64,000 nucleotides of DNA from NCBI GenBank assembly GCA_017883205.1, contig JADGNZ010000028.1, forward strand, positions 1 through 64,000, given 5' to 3'. The DNA is from Thermoanaerobaculia bacterium. GTDB taxonomy: Bacteria > Acidobacteriota > Thermoanaerobaculia > Gp7-AA8. The position numbers and the translations under genes are program-made. Numbering within the stretch: position 1 is the stretch's first letter; every line of letters starts with the position of its first letter. Below the pieces are notes generated by a model, which saw only the letters and a program-made list of their open reading frames with translations, was not told the origin of the DNA and searched no databases. Shown here one piece after another: positions 1 through 8,867 of this stretch.

Positions 1-5
1 AGGGC

Positions 6-2303
6 TTGACGCCGGTCCACTTCCACCAAATCACATTCATGCGCCGGTCGAACGGTTACTTTATCCCGTCAAGCCACCCACCTGACGTAGCGAGGAGCCT
101 AAAAGACTCTGATCCCGATGCTTATGAGATTCTAGTTGACTACGAGCACTCAGGCGCGGGCACCGGGGCGAACGTTCTTCGTTTTATGGAGCGGGTGGAT
201 CTAGCTGACGCAATTATCATAATTCTTACACCCGGCTACAAGGCGCGAGTCGCGGCGCGCGGTGACAGCGGTGTATACACAGAGTTTCGCCGAATCTATG
301 ATCGCGTGCTCAAAGCGGACTCGCGGGGTACTTACGACAAAGACTTTCTGGTGCTACCGATAATCCTCAGTGGCAGTTTCGATGAATCGTGCCCGACGGA
401 ACTCAGATCTCTGCGCTGCGCCGATGCATCATGGATGTATCTTAACACTACGGCTCCCAGAGCCACTATCCATCCGTCGTTGAAGAACCGCCTGATCTCT
501 ACGGTCGCCGAGGTGGCGGCGCGCATCCGAGCGATTGCTGCAACAAAGGACCATGCATTTCGCGAACAGCAGGAGGATCTTTTCCAAAGCTTTCTGTTCC
601 ATGACACGAAGTCGCGTTGGGACAAGCCGGAAAACTACCCCTACCTCGAAACCGCCTTCGTGAAGACATGGACATTCCTGCGGGTGCGCAACCACGAGGT
701 AAAGTTTGTGGTCGGACGCAAGGGATCCGGGAAGTCGACAATTACCCATGTTCTTCCCTTGCTGTCCGAGCCTCGGCCAGCGGTCGTGATGCGTATAGAC
801 TTTGAGCAGTTACCGTTTGAAATGTGTTTTAACGTCCTGAAGGGACATCCCGCGGAGGCCTCTGACCTACGGCATGCGTTCTCACCGATATATAGTTACG
901 AACTGTTATGGGACGGGTTCTTGCATCTGTTCCTCGCGTGGCAGGTTCGGCGCGAGCTGCCGTCGAAGTGTCAAGTGCGCACTGGATTGTTCAAAACACT
1001 CGAACGAAGTACAGCGGGCGCAACCGACGCGGAGAAGGACGCAACCGCGACGCGGGTCCTATTTGTGCACACGTTCGCGCAGCTCATCACCTTTGTTGAC
1101 TCCGTGATGCGCCAGAAAGAACGCGACTTTGTCGTTCGGTCGGTGGCAGAATTCACGCAGACTCGCTTTCGCTCGTACCTGTTTGGGAACACTTGGCCAG
1201 GGCTGCAGAAAGTCTTGAGGCGCTATCGCCAAGGCGGCGCACGGATTTTGGCGACGATCGACGGATTCGACGTGCGCACCGATTATTTTACAAGAGAAGC
1301 GGACGAGCGCTCCGCTGCCGTCCGCTTTGAGAATGAGCTTCTGTTGGGATTGTTTCAGATTATTCTCAAAACGCACACGTCCGCGGCGGCGCACAGTATG
1401 TTCTATGAGTTTACTGACATCTGCGCCGCGATTCCCCACGATCGGTTCTTGCAGGTTCGCGCTCTTGATAGAGACCGGTATCAATATCGACACTTTTTCG
1501 CGCCCGTGTGGTGGTCCGGGCTGGAATTGTCCGCACTGGTGCGTAAACGATTGGTATTGTTGCGAAAAGCGGGCGATCCCAAAGGCGGGTCATTGGAGGA
1601 ACGCCTCGCGGCGGTCATTACCGCGAAGTACCCAGAGTTACCGGACGAGCTAAGCTTTCAATTCGGGTCGGCGCCCTACAGGATTCCACTGTTCCTATAC
1701 GTGCTCCGGCATACGTTTTGGAGGCCGCGCGACGTATTGTTCTACTATTCAGCGTTATTGGCGGCCTGCACGCAGGCGAAGAAGCGACAACTGAAGGTTT
1801 CTACGGCGTTTGTTAGACAGGTGATTGCTGGTGCGACTAGAGCAATCGTTGAAGATGAGTTTTTGAGCGAGTACTCGAATACGTTTCGGAATCTGCGGGA
1901 TGTGTTATTTGCCTTCCGGCAGGGGAAGCAGGTAATGAACTGGAACGAGTTCTGTGAGTGCGTTGCAAAGATTAGATTCGATGCGCCGTTACAGGAAGAT
2001 GAAGTGGCCTCGAACGAGTGGAAGGCGGAGTCGCTTTATGAGGTTGGCGCTTTGGGTGTCGTCCTAGACCGTGCGACAGCGGATCGGTTTTCTTCGTTTC
2101 GACATGCGTTCATCTTCAACGAGGGGGATCTGTTAACGAAGCAGCTGGGCCGCGATTTGTACTCGAAGTTTCAGTTTGTTCTGCATCCCGTATTGGTGGA
2201 GTACCTTCATCTCGACACGACAGGCAACCCAGAGCTTATTCTGCCACTTGACTGGGATTACCTCAGAAAGAATGAGGACTTGAGGCGAGCGATGCCATCG
2301 TGA
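6..2303 (+). CDS. SEFIR/TIR-like domain fused to Sll1717-type P-loop ATPase (5' end probably outside window)
   Basis: The frame is open to the window edge and the first usable codon is TTG, so the true N-terminus is probably missing. Residues ~40-105 look like the second half of a SEFIR/TIR-type domain: a strand ending in VDYEH, then ADAIIIILTPGYKA and a GVYTEFRRI segment, the usual SEFIR signature. A linker leads to a P-loop NTPase with Walker A GRKGSGKST at ~237-245, the form typical of the Sll1717 ATPase family, and a Walker-B-like ATIDGFD near residue 415. The C-terminal ~300 residues are helical and unrecognised. Fusions of this sort are typical of bacterial immune or STAND-like sensors; an anti-phage role is inference. 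It runs convergently into the membrane-protein gene at 2671-3843, and base composition is less GC-rich than most of the window, suggesting acquired DNA. Confidence 0.75.
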   Translation: MTPVHFHQITFMRRSNGYFIPSSHPPDVARSLKDSDPDAYEILVDYEHSGAGTGANVLRFMERVDLADAIIIILTPGYKARVAARGDSGVYTEFRRIYDRVLKADSRGTYDKDFLVLPIILSGSFDESCPTELRSLRCADASWMYLNTTAPRATIHPSLKNRLISTVAEVAARIRAIAATKDHAFREQQEDLFQSFLFHDTKSRWDKPENYPYLETAFVKTWTFLRVRNHEVKFVVGRKGSGKSTITHVLPLLSEPRPAVVMRIDFEQLPFEMCFNVLKGHPAEASDLRHAFSPIYSYELLWDGFLHLFLAWQVRRELPSKCQVRTGLFKTLERSTAGATDAEKDATATRVLFVHTFAQLITFVDSVMRQKERDFVVRSVAEFTQTRFRSYLFGNTWPGLQKVLRRYRQGGARILATIDGFDVRTDYFTREADERSAAVRFENELLLGLFQIILKTHTSAAAHSMFYEFTDICAAIPHDRFLQVRALDRDRYQYRHFFAPVWWSGLELSALVRKRLVLLRKAGDPKGGSLEERLAAVITAKYPELPDELSFQFGSAPYRIPLFLYVLRHTFWRPRDVLFYYSALLAACTQAKKRQLKVSTAFVRQVIAGATRAIVEDEFLSEYSNTFRNLRDVLFAFRQGKQVMNWNEFCECVAKIRFDAPLQEDEVASNEWKAESLYEVGALGVVLDRATADRFSSFRHAFIFNEGDLLTKQLGRDLYSKFQFVLHPVLVEYLHLDTTGNPELILPLDWDYLRKNEDLRRAMPS

Positions 2304-2670
2304 TGAGGGTTACTTCCGAGGAGTCGGGGCGATATTGGGGTTGAGTACTCGTGCGGGACATCGTGACTAGTCGCTCAGGCTGTCTGGTGCGATACCCGCT
2401 GGCGAGGTCCAGCAAGCGAATATGCGTCTCGGGACGGTGGAGACCTTCTGGAAGCGGACGAATTGACGGCGACGCGATCCTGCGCAAACGATAACTCATC
2501 CCGAGGCACGAGGAGTCTGCGCGGCAGAAGACGCGTGGAAACTTGGTGAAAATGGCGCATGCCGACCGCGTATGCGAACGTATCAGCCAGTGCAAAGCTA
2601 CCTGTACCTGACCCGCCCGTATCCCTTCTGTTGCACGAGCCGGAAGGCCATTGCGGATACCGTTGTGCGC
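2304..2670. other. Convergent intergenic spacer
   Basis: 367 bp between two converging genes. Short minus-strand frames exist here but none has a convincing ribosome binding site or family resemblance. No clear terminator with a T-tract was seen. Confidence 0.4.
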
Positions 2671-3843
2671 TCACTCGTCATTCATAAGCGCTTCAATACT
2701 TACCTGGTTCAGCGATAGCCACTTAGAGAAGGGCTGGCTCGCCAGCCACGGTCGATTGAAAGGCTCCTTGAGCGCGATTTGAAGATCGCTAACAATTTGG
2801 GTTCGCGCCTCTTGGGTCGATGGCTTGCTCTGGTTGAAATTTGTATCGCGTAGTATGCGGCATTCTGCGCGGTTGGCCTCATATATAACCCAACCAGAGC
2901 GGCGCCAGTCGCCTCGGATCTCAATCGCTTTGGTAAGGATCTCCTCAGCTTTTGGGAGATCCGCAGTACGCTTATCTTTCAGTGCAAACCCCAGCTGGCC
3001 GAAGTTCTGATGAAATTGCTGTTCGACATCACTTTCGATCAGCGCTTCAAAAATGGGGATCGTCCTCTCCATCACGGCCTTGTTAGACTCCCAGTTTTCG
3101 CGTCGAAGCTTTTGTGCTTGATAGAAGATTTGGACCTTAACCGGAGGCGATGCTTTGCGAATCGACTCCTTGACCGCCGTTGGGGAAATCCGAGCTTGCG
3201 CTTGGGGTGCCAAGTATTGCTGCACGATAGCGAGAGCAGCGGCATCATTCTGTTGCTGTTCATCTTGCTTTTGCGCGGCGGCCGCGAGTACGGCATCCAA
3301 ATCTGCGCGGGCGAGAGCGGCGCCGAGGAAAAGGCGAGTCCACAGGAATCCGAATAGAAAACCGGCTGTAGGAAAGTACACGAGGATACCAACAGAGAGT
3401 GCCTTGCCACCCGAGGTTCCGAGGGCGGTACCTATGTACGCTGCCGCCGAGTCGAGCGCGCTGGGCAGTTGGCGGATCTGTGTTAGACCCACACCCACTA
3501 GAATCTTTGTCAGCCAGTCTGAGATCTGTTCTAGATTCGTGTTGGGGCGGTAACGTCCCTGACGTTTAGCGTCGTTATTTGGTACTTCTGCTGCGCGATC
3601 GTTGATCGAGTCGTCCTCGCCCGGCGAGTTGGCGCGCGGTATCCCAAAGAGAAAGCCTGCAAGCGCGCCGATGAGTAAGCAGGCGCCCGCGAGCAGGTAT
3701 GCAACACCACCAACCACCGCCGGGTTACTGGCAGTTAGCGAGAAGGCGAAAATGGTTACCACGCCTAAGGCAATGATCACACCTAAGGCAGTCATCCAGC
3801 CGCGGTCGATAGGTCGAATTGCTGCAGTTGGGTCGTTGGCCAT
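2671..3843 (-). CDS. Multi-pass membrane protein with NTNLEQISDW motif and C-terminal helical (TPR-like) domain
   Basis: 390 aa. Hydrophobic segments at ~18-37, ~42-68, ~112-125 and ~150-176 give a membrane-embedded N-terminal half. It contains GFLFGIPR (63-70) and NTNLEQISDWLTK (101-113), a motif pair I recognise from a widespread family of uncharacterised bacterial membrane proteins often found near immune or signalling genes. From ~190 on the protein is soluble, charged and helical; a stretch around AEEILTKAIEIRG looks like a TPR-type repeat. It may sense or transmit a signal at the membrane, but this is not shown. The ATG at 3843 directly follows a copy of the bipartite GGGTAGGGAA/CTCCT motif, so a leaderless transcript is possible. 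Together with the convergent SEFIR-ATPase it forms an accessory block. Confidence 0.7.
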   Translation of the reverse strand: MANDPTAAIRPIDRGWMTALGVIIALGVVTIFAFSLTASNPAVVGGVAYLLAGACLLIGALAGFLFGIPRANSPGEDDSINDRAAEVPNNDAKRQGRYRPNTNLEQISDWLTKILVGVGLTQIRQLPSALDSAAAYIGTALGTSGGKALSVGILVYFPTAGFLFGFLWTRLFLGAALARADLDAVLAAAAQKQDEQQQNDAAALAIVQQYLAPQAQARISPTAVKESIRKASPPVKVQIFYQAQKLRRENWESNKAVMERTIPIFEALIESDVEQQFHQNFGQLGFALKDKRTADLPKAEEILTKAIEIRGDWRRSGWVIYEANRAECRILRDTNFNQSKPSTQEARTQIVSDLQIALKEPFNRPWLASQPFSKWLSLNQVSIEALMNDE

Positions 3844-3847
3844 ATCT

Positions 3848-3879
3848 AGGAGTGTCGCTGGCAGCTAGATTCCCTACCC
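3848..3879 (-). promoter_or_regulatory. Bipartite motif GGGTAGGGAA-N16-ACTCCT
   Basis: On the minus strand GGGTAGGGAA (3879-3870) is followed after 16 nt by ACTCCT (3853-3848), immediately before the ATG at 3843. Three other copies are listed separately. Candidate promoter for an alternative sigma factor. Confidence 0.4.
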
Positions 3880-3929
3880 CAGGGGTGGCCGAGGGAACGA
3901 AACGTGGGAGCAAGATCGACGCGGTTAGA

Positions 3930-3999
3930 TCTGAAGTGTGAAGTAAAGAGAGTTCGCGATTCCCTGACATAGGTTAGATTCGTTACTTCGCACTTCAGA
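3930..3999. repeat. Inverted repeat upstream of the phosphoesterase gene
   Basis: Arms 3930-3946 and 3983-3999 (TCTGAAGTG...AAGTAA against its complement with one mismatch) enclose a 36-bp loop. It lies between divergent genes. It may be a palindromic intergenic repeat or a regulatory structure. Confidence 0.5.
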
Positions 4000-4061
4000 C
4001 GTGAGCCCACGCCGATCCCACCCCACTTCGGTGCGAAGATAGCCCTTTCCCGAGGAATGCA

Positions 4062-4967
4062 ATGACGATTCGAAAGCTATTCGCCCTCTTCGCTCTCCTC
4101 TGCATCCCGTGCGCCTGCGCCGAACTCACGCCGTTGAAGGTGAAGAGGATGCCGGTGCCGGCGCTGGCTGTCACCGGCGTCAAGCACGTCGTCCTCGTCA
4201 TCCTTGAGAACGGGAGTCCGAAGACTGCGGCGAAACAGCCGTTCATGAAGATGCTGGAGAAAAATGGTACGCGGCTCGACCAATACTTCGCGGTGGCTCA
4301 TCCCAGCCAGCCGAACTACGTTGCTCTGATCTCCGGCAGTACAAAGGACGCCCTCACCGACGATCCCATCACACTCGACCGTCCGCACCTCGGCCGCATC
4401 CTCGGCAAGCGCTGGAAGGTCTACGCCGACGGCTATCCGGCAGTCGCTGGCAAGTGCTTTCTGGGGAAGGAGAGCGGCGTGCACCGTAAGGGATATGTCC
4501 GCCGGCACGTCCCGTTCCTCAGCTTCGTTGACGTCCAGAAGAGCGACTGCGCGCAAATCGTCCGGCTCGATACTCCGAACGACCCGGTGGCGGCGTTGCG
4601 CGCCGACATCGCCGGCGGCACGCTTCCCGACTTCGCCCTTCTGATCCCCGACTTGACGCACGACGGCCACGAGCCCTCGGACATCCCGACCGCGAACACG
4701 TGGCTGATGGACAACATCGCGCCGCTGCTGCGTGACCCGAAGTTCACCACCGGTCTCGTCTTCATCCTCACCTTCGACGAGGACGACTCGCACTTTGGGA
4801 CCGACAATCGGGTCTACACCGTGATCTCCGGCGATCGCGTCAAAACCGGCGTCAGCACCGACGTCTACGACCACTACGATCTGCTGGCCACGATCGCCGC
4901 GCTTCTCAACGTCACCCCGCCGCCGCTCGATGAGGCCGCGCGGCCCATCGGCGGGATCTGGAAGTAG
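4062..4967 (+). CDS. Secreted phosphoesterase (acid phosphatase / phospholipase C-like)
   Basis: 301 aa with an N-terminal signal sequence (hydrophobic ~6-20, Ala-rich end near ACAEL). The body matches the bacterial phosphoesterase family within the alkaline-phosphatase fold: HVVLVILENGS near the start supplies the metal-binding Glu-Asn pair, AHPSQPNYVALISGS carries the nucleophile region with the SQPNY signature, and FILTFDEDDSH and DHYDLLATIAALL hold the later metal ligands. It probably hydrolyses phosphomonoesters or phospholipid head groups outside the cytoplasm, helping phosphate supply. It stands alone, read away from the accessory block. The exact substrate cannot be told from sequence. 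Confidence 0.85.
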   Translation: MTIRKLFALFALLCIPCACAELTPLKVKRMPVPALAVTGVKHVVLVILENGSPKTAAKQPFMKMLEKNGTRLDQYFAVAHPSQPNYVALISGSTKDALTDDPITLDRPHLGRILGKRWKVYADGYPAVAGKCFLGKESGVHRKGYVRRHVPFLSFVDVQKSDCAQIVRLDTPNDPVAALRADIAGGTLPDFALLIPDLTHDGHEPSDIPTANTWLMDNIAPLLRDPKFTTGLVFILTFDEDDSHFGTDNRVYTVISGDRVKTGVSTDVYDHYDLLATIAALLNVTPPPLDEAARPIGGIWK

Positions 4968-5092
4968 ACGCCGGGCAACGGCGTCACCCCATCGCGGCAC
5001 CTTCTGCGTACAGTTCGGACCGGCTCGCTTCCGCAGCGAATCCACACGTTCACTGGCACCGCTGTTGCTGGACATACGTCGGAGGTTACCCA

Positions 5093-5248
5093 ATGGCTGA
5101 CGAGAAACGCGTTACTGAGACCGAGACGAAGACCAAGAACGACATGTTCGGCGATCCGAAGCAAACGAAGACCACCTCGAAGGAAACGAAGACCGATTCG
5201 TCGGGGAACAAGCAGGAAACCAAGACCGAGTTCAAAGAGAAACGCTAG
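5093..5248 (+). CDS. Small Lys/Thr-rich hydrophilic protein (51 aa)
   Basis: ATG at 5093 follows a good Shine-Dalgarno (GGAGGT at 5081-5086); stop TAG at 5246-5248. The product is 51 aa, highly charged and built from repeats of ETKT/KETKT, with no hydrophobic segment or cysteine. Such composition suggests an intrinsically disordered protein, perhaps stress- or nucleic-acid-related, but I do not recognise a family. A strong hairpin lies ~45 bp downstream, consistent with a monocistronic transcript. Confidence 0.65.
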   Translation: MADEKRVTETETKTKNDMFGDPKQTKTTSKETKTDSSGNKQETKTEFKEKR

Positions 5249-5292
5249 TCCCTGACGCAGTCGTGTTGAGCACGGTTGTGACTGCATCACGC

Positions 5293-5320
5293 CCTGCGCC
5301 CGGCATTCGCCGGGCGCAGG
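5293..5320 (+). terminator. Hairpin after the 51-aa gene
   Basis: Perfect 12-bp GC-rich stem (5293-5304 with 5309-5320) and 4-nt loop ATTC. There is no T-tract after it, so it may be an imperfect terminator or an mRNA-stabilising hairpin. Confidence 0.5.
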
Positions 5321-5631
5321 TGTGTCGGAGCACCACGCGGGACGTGATCAACGCATCCGAACCTCAATTGGTGTCGTTTGCGTACTTCCAGGCGCTTCTG
5401 CTGCGGATCTGACCCCATCCATTCGACCCCCTGAGGCGTTCATGCCGAGGTGGAGATTCTCCGGCTCTTCAGGCTCAAACTGATCCATCTGCGTCCGACT
5501 GCATGGATTGCCGAGGCCGAGCCTCTTGTGCGACTGGCCTACCGTTCGGAGTTACTTCGGAAGGTAACTACACAAAAGATTACTCTTGGCGTAGGCTGGG
5601 CTGAACAGCAATCCTTTATCTGGAGCCGTCG
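5321..5631. other. Intergenic region before the Ig-like protein
   Basis: About 310 bp. A plus-strand frame exists (from ~5450) but it lacks a convincing ribosome binding site and overlaps the next gene; nothing else was recognised. Confidence 0.35.
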
Positions 5632-6792
5632 ATGCCAACGAAGGAAGACGAAAACAACAGCGGAGAGTCCGGGCTACCGGGAAACATCGGCAAAATCACT
5701 GCGGTCGTTGTTGCGCTCACGGCACTGATCACGGCGCTCGTCCATTTTCGTGATTCGATTCCGTGGCTGACGCCGGTTGCCACCATCGAGGTCGCGCCAA
5801 ACCCCTTAAACCTGGCGATCGGCGACAAGTTCCAGGTCGTCGCCACGGTAAGAGACTCGAACAAGAATCCCCTCGAAAAGAAGGTGACATGGTCGAGCGC
5901 CAACCCCGGCCTTGTGGACATCGATAGCAAGGGTATCGTGACCGGTAACGCCGCCGGCGACACCACCATCACCGCCTCCACCGGTTACATCAGTAGTCTG
6001 ATCCCCGTGCATGTGCGTCACATCAACGTGGCGGCGGTCGAGGTGTTCCCTCCCGCGGCGACACTGCAAGTAGACGATCACCTGAAGTTCGATGCTACCC
6101 CTTACGACAGCGAAGACAATTCTCTGATCGGCAGACAGATTCTGTGGGCCAGTGAGAATCCTCGTGTGGCCTCCGTGGATCCGTCCTCCGGCGACACCAC
6201 GGGAAAGTCTGCCGGTACGGTGAAGGTGACGGTGAAGAGCGAAGGAAAGCTCAACGCTGCAATGGTGACCGTCGACCCAAAACCAGCGCCGCCTCCAGTG
6301 GAGCAAACTCCCGCCACGACGACAACCACGGCCCCCGCGCCAGCGTCAACGACCGCTTTCTCCCGCCGTTCCGTCCGCCTGGAACGGGCTCCAACCGGTG
6401 CCGAGTTTGGCAGAGTCGCCGCCGCCGCTCCCCAGATTGCTACCATGGCGCGCATCTCTCCGGTCATGCCCTCTGCTTCTCGAGCAATGACTCTTGCGGT
6501 TGCAGAAAAAATTACCATCGTGAATGGCGTCCGGAACGGCGGCTGTCCGGCGAGCATTCGCATTCTCATCGGGGAGACGCTGATCGATGTGAGATCGGAC
6601 CCCCAGGAAGCGGTCCACATTCCCCTCGGTGACCAACCCTACAACCTCCACGGCACCGTTTCCTGTCCCAATCAAAATGTTGCCGGCGTGAACGGCCACG
6701 GGACCATCAGCATCATCAACGGAAAAATCTACCGTTGCGCATGGCGCCAAAAAGGTCCAAAGGATTTCGAGATCGCCCTGCTACCGCAATAA
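5632..6792 (+). CDS. Membrane-anchored protein with two BIG2 Ig-like domains
   Basis: 386 aa. A short acidic N-terminus precedes one membrane segment (~19-38), so the rest is likely outside the cytoplasm. Two bacterial Ig-like (BIG2) domains follow at ~50-128 and ~132-212, each with the usual pattern (IGDKFQVVATV... VTWSSANPG... ITASTG; then LQVDDHLKFDATP ... ILWASENPRVASVD). A Pro/Thr-rich linker (~215-245) leads to a C-terminal module (~290-386) with conserved Cys near ~304, ~343 and ~372. BIG2 domains usually serve adhesion or surface display; the C-terminal module is unrecognised. Confidence 0.75.
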   Translation: MPTKEDENNSGESGLPGNIGKITAVVVALTALITALVHFRDSIPWLTPVATIEVAPNPLNLAIGDKFQVVATVRDSNKNPLEKKVTWSSANPGLVDIDSKGIVTGNAAGDTTITASTGYISSLIPVHVRHINVAAVEVFPPAATLQVDDHLKFDATPYDSEDNSLIGRQILWASENPRVASVDPSSGDTTGKSAGTVKVTVKSEGKLNAAMVTVDPKPAPPPVEQTPATTTTTAPAPASTTAFSRRSVRLERAPTGAEFGRVAAAAPQIATMARISPVMPSASRAMTLAVAEKITIVNGVRNGGCPASIRILIGETLIDVRSDPQEAVHIPLGDQPYNLHGTVSCPNQNVAGVNGHGTISIINGKIYRCAWRQKGPKDFEIALLPQ

Positions 6793-7004
6793 GCCTGTTC
6801 GCGAGTGAAATGGAGCCGCACGACGTGTGGCATCTCATCCGGTTCGAAGTGGCAACGCACGGCATCATCGCGCACGTTGCCTTCCAGAGCAGCGAAGTCG
6901 TCCGCTGCCGTGAAGATCGATTTGCCAAGCGCTCGTGGCGGTGAATCCGCCTTCACGACCGCCTTGCGAGCGGCCACCTTTGCTCCGATAGCGGGAGCGG
7001 CTCC
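6793..7004. other. Non-coding lead-in to the palindrome array
   Basis: No credible gene. Several imperfect inverted repeats are centred about every 20-23 bp (near 6823, 6845, 6866, 6889), which may be a decayed extension of the array that follows. In GC-rich DNA such short palindromes also arise by chance, so this part is tentative. Confidence 0.35.
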
Positions 7005-7400
7005 ATCGATGCCTTCGCTCAATGGCATCGATGACTTTGGACCATGCCGTCGACGGCTGGGATGAAGAAGCCGATGCCTCTGCCTGACCCGGTTCACGCG
7101 TGCGCTACACGCCATTCATGGCCATGCTCGATGCCATCGATGGCATCACCCATGTCATCGATGGCAATGCTCAATACCGTCGAAGGCAACGACCCATGCC
7201 ATCGACGTCATCCCTCATGCCATCGATGGCAACCACCCATGCCATCGATGTCATCCCTCATGCCATCGATGACAACCCCCCATGCCATCGATGGCATCAC
7301 TCATGGCATCGATGGCAACCCCCCATGCCATCGATGCCATCGCTCATGCCATCGATGGCATCGGCCATGGCCTGCGATGGCTTCCCCGGATGCCGCTGAT
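7005..7400. repeat. Phased palindrome array, ATGCCATCGATGGCAT core, 21/22-bp period
   Basis: ATCGAT-centred palindromes start at 7005, 7027 and 7049 (GTCGAC). After a degenerate gap the run continues at 7136, 7157, 7179, 7201, 7222, 7244, 7265, 7287, 7308, 7330, 7351, 7373 and 7395 (the last two degenerate). Steps alternate 21 and 22, a mean of 21.5 bp. Consensus is ATGCCATCGATGGCAT plus a short variable spacer. Open frames across it arise because the repeat lacks stop codons and are not credible genes. Two other arrays in the window keep the same spacing with different cores. Confidence 0.85.
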
Positions 7401-7568
7401 GGTCTGCTCGATTGCGGTTCACGCAGCAACCCAACCCCGTAGAAACCAGCAACCAAGCAGAGGTCTGTGACCTTTTCCGGCGTCTTGCGTCTAAGTAATC
7501 AACGAGGCATCGTTTTGGGAAAGGCAGACACCCGGTTCCGCCCCCGTAGGAACGCCACGCAGTCGCGG

Positions 7569-8216
7569 ATGGCCGGAGTGTCTTCATGCGGCACGGAACG
7601 GGAGCGCCGCCGCTTCTGGGGCCGGCCGTTCCGCCGCACGCTCCGGGCCATCGACCGTTCGCTGCGGCTGATCGAGGCTTCATGGCGCGCCGTCGACGCC
7701 GCGGAGGGATTCGCGGCGGAGCGTCCCCTCCGGGCCGCCCGCAATTTTGAGCTCGCTTCGGATTGGCTGCGCGAGATCACGACGCACTTGTCTTACGCGG
7801 CACGCGGTCTGAGCGTGATGGCCGGCAGGATTGCCTCAACGCCATCGCTTCCCTCGAGTGCTCCCGAGCAACTGGCCGCTGCCACATCAAGCTGGATCGA
7901 TGCGGTCAGAAAGATGGAGTCCCTATCCAGCCGGTGCGATGACAGCTACATCGCGCTCCTGGAGGCGATGGCGGGAGGCGCTCTGCTCGATCTCGACGAA
8001 CTGCTGGGGGACCAGCGCGTCCCCGCTCCGCAGCGCATCGCCATGCACCGCCCTCCGGAGCGTCGTTCGCCGCGCAACAGCAGTTGCACCCGATTCCTGC
8101 ATGAGCGGCGTCAACGGTCTGCCGGCTCGACGGTTGCCGAGGGTGCAAGACGGATCTGCCGAGGCCGTGCTCCTCCGTTCCTTGCAACGTGCACCCTCCT
8201 AACCACTGCAAGTTGA
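7569..8216 (+). CDS. Uncharacterised protein
   Basis: The frame is open from a GTG at 7467; the ATG at 7569 is a more plausible start because the upstream part is compositionally odd, giving 215 aa. The central part (about 90 residues from RRFWGRPFRRTLRAIDRSL) is an Arg/Ala/Leu-rich helical stretch that looks like genuine protein. The C-terminal ~50 residues are Arg/Ser/Cys-rich and may be less conserved. No family recognised. It sits 21 bp upstream of another unknown gene and may form a two-gene unit with it. Confidence 0.45.
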   Translation: MAGVSSCGTERERRRFWGRPFRRTLRAIDRSLRLIEASWRAVDAAEGFAAERPLRAARNFELASDWLREITTHLSYAARGLSVMAGRIASTPSLPSSAPEQLAAATSSWIDAVRKMESLSSRCDDSYIALLEAMAGGALLDLDELLGDQRVPAPQRIAMHRPPERRSPRNSSCTRFLHERRQRSAGSTVAEGARRICRGRAPPFLATCTLLTTAS

Positions 8217-8237
8217 ATCGAGAGAGTAAAGGAGTCC

Positions 8238-8792
8238 ATGATGTCTACCCCCAAAGAAGTATCCAACACCGATCCCCCGGTGTCACACACCGCTGCAGCG
8301 CAGGCGCTGGTCCAGGAGGTTCGCGCGATGCGGGAGAGGATCCCGCATTTCGTGTTCCCTGAGTCCAAACGCGCCAGGCGGCAGATTGCCAGTGTGGCAT
8401 CGCTTCCCGCGCCGTTCATCGAACTGTCCGCTGTGGCAGTCGCCAACAGCAACAGCCTTGTTCGTGGAGGGGCCGCGGATCCTGAAAAGGTTCGCGACAT
8501 GATGAGTTTCGCGGAAGCCTACCTGCCGTTCGCCGATGAGCTGGATGCCATGTCCAGCTTCGTCCGCCATACCGTGGCGAGTGCGAAGAATGAGGCAGGG
8601 AGGGAGGCGCTGACGACCTACGCTCTGGCGCAGCGTCTGGCCAAACAACCCGAGACGGCCGATCTCGCTCCTCATGTCGCAGACATGCGGAACGCCCTCG
8701 GCAAGCGGGCGCGCAAGGCCAAAGCGCGGAAAACGACACCGCCGAAAGCAACGGCGACGGTTGAGCCGCCGTCCGAGCCTGACCGGAAGTGA
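8238..8792 (+). CDS. Uncharacterised helical protein
   Basis: 184 aa; ATGATG at 8238-8243 preceded by AAAGGAG, so either Met could be used. Mainly alpha-helical, with a conserved-looking block FADELDAMSSFVRHTVASAKNE split by Ala-rich helices, and a Lys/Ala/Pro-rich basic tail (~150-184) that could bind nucleic acid or be disordered. No signal peptide or membrane segment. Not recognised as a known family. A strong hairpin follows the gene. Confidence 0.65.
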   Translation: MMSTPKEVSNTDPPVSHTAAAQALVQEVRAMRERIPHFVFPESKRARRQIASVASLPAPFIELSAVAVANSNSLVRGGAADPEKVRDMMSFAEAYLPFADELDAMSSFVRHTVASAKNEAGREALTTYALAQRLAKQPETADLAPHVADMRNALGKRARKAKARKTTPPKATATVEPPSEPDRK

Positions 8793-8819
8793 CGTGATCG
8801 GTAGCGTTCAGTAATCGCC

Positions 8820-8848
8820 GCGCGGGCGCGTCCCAGTCGCGCCCGCGC
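8820..8848 (+). terminator. GC-rich hairpin downstream of the 184-aa gene
   Basis: Perfect 11-bp stem (8820-8830 with 8838-8848), 7-nt loop, followed by ATTTG. Likely terminator or 3' stabiliser. Confidence 0.5.
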
Positions 8849-8867
8849 ATTTGCATTGTGGACGAGT

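Noticed and set aside
4077-5093. Minus-strand 338-codon ORF
   Set aside because: Antisense shadow of the phosphoesterase gene; Arg/Asp/Val-biased composition.
7044-7442. ORFs through the ATCGAT array (HAID-type repeats)
   Set aside because: Arise from the stop-free repeat; composition is the repeat itself.
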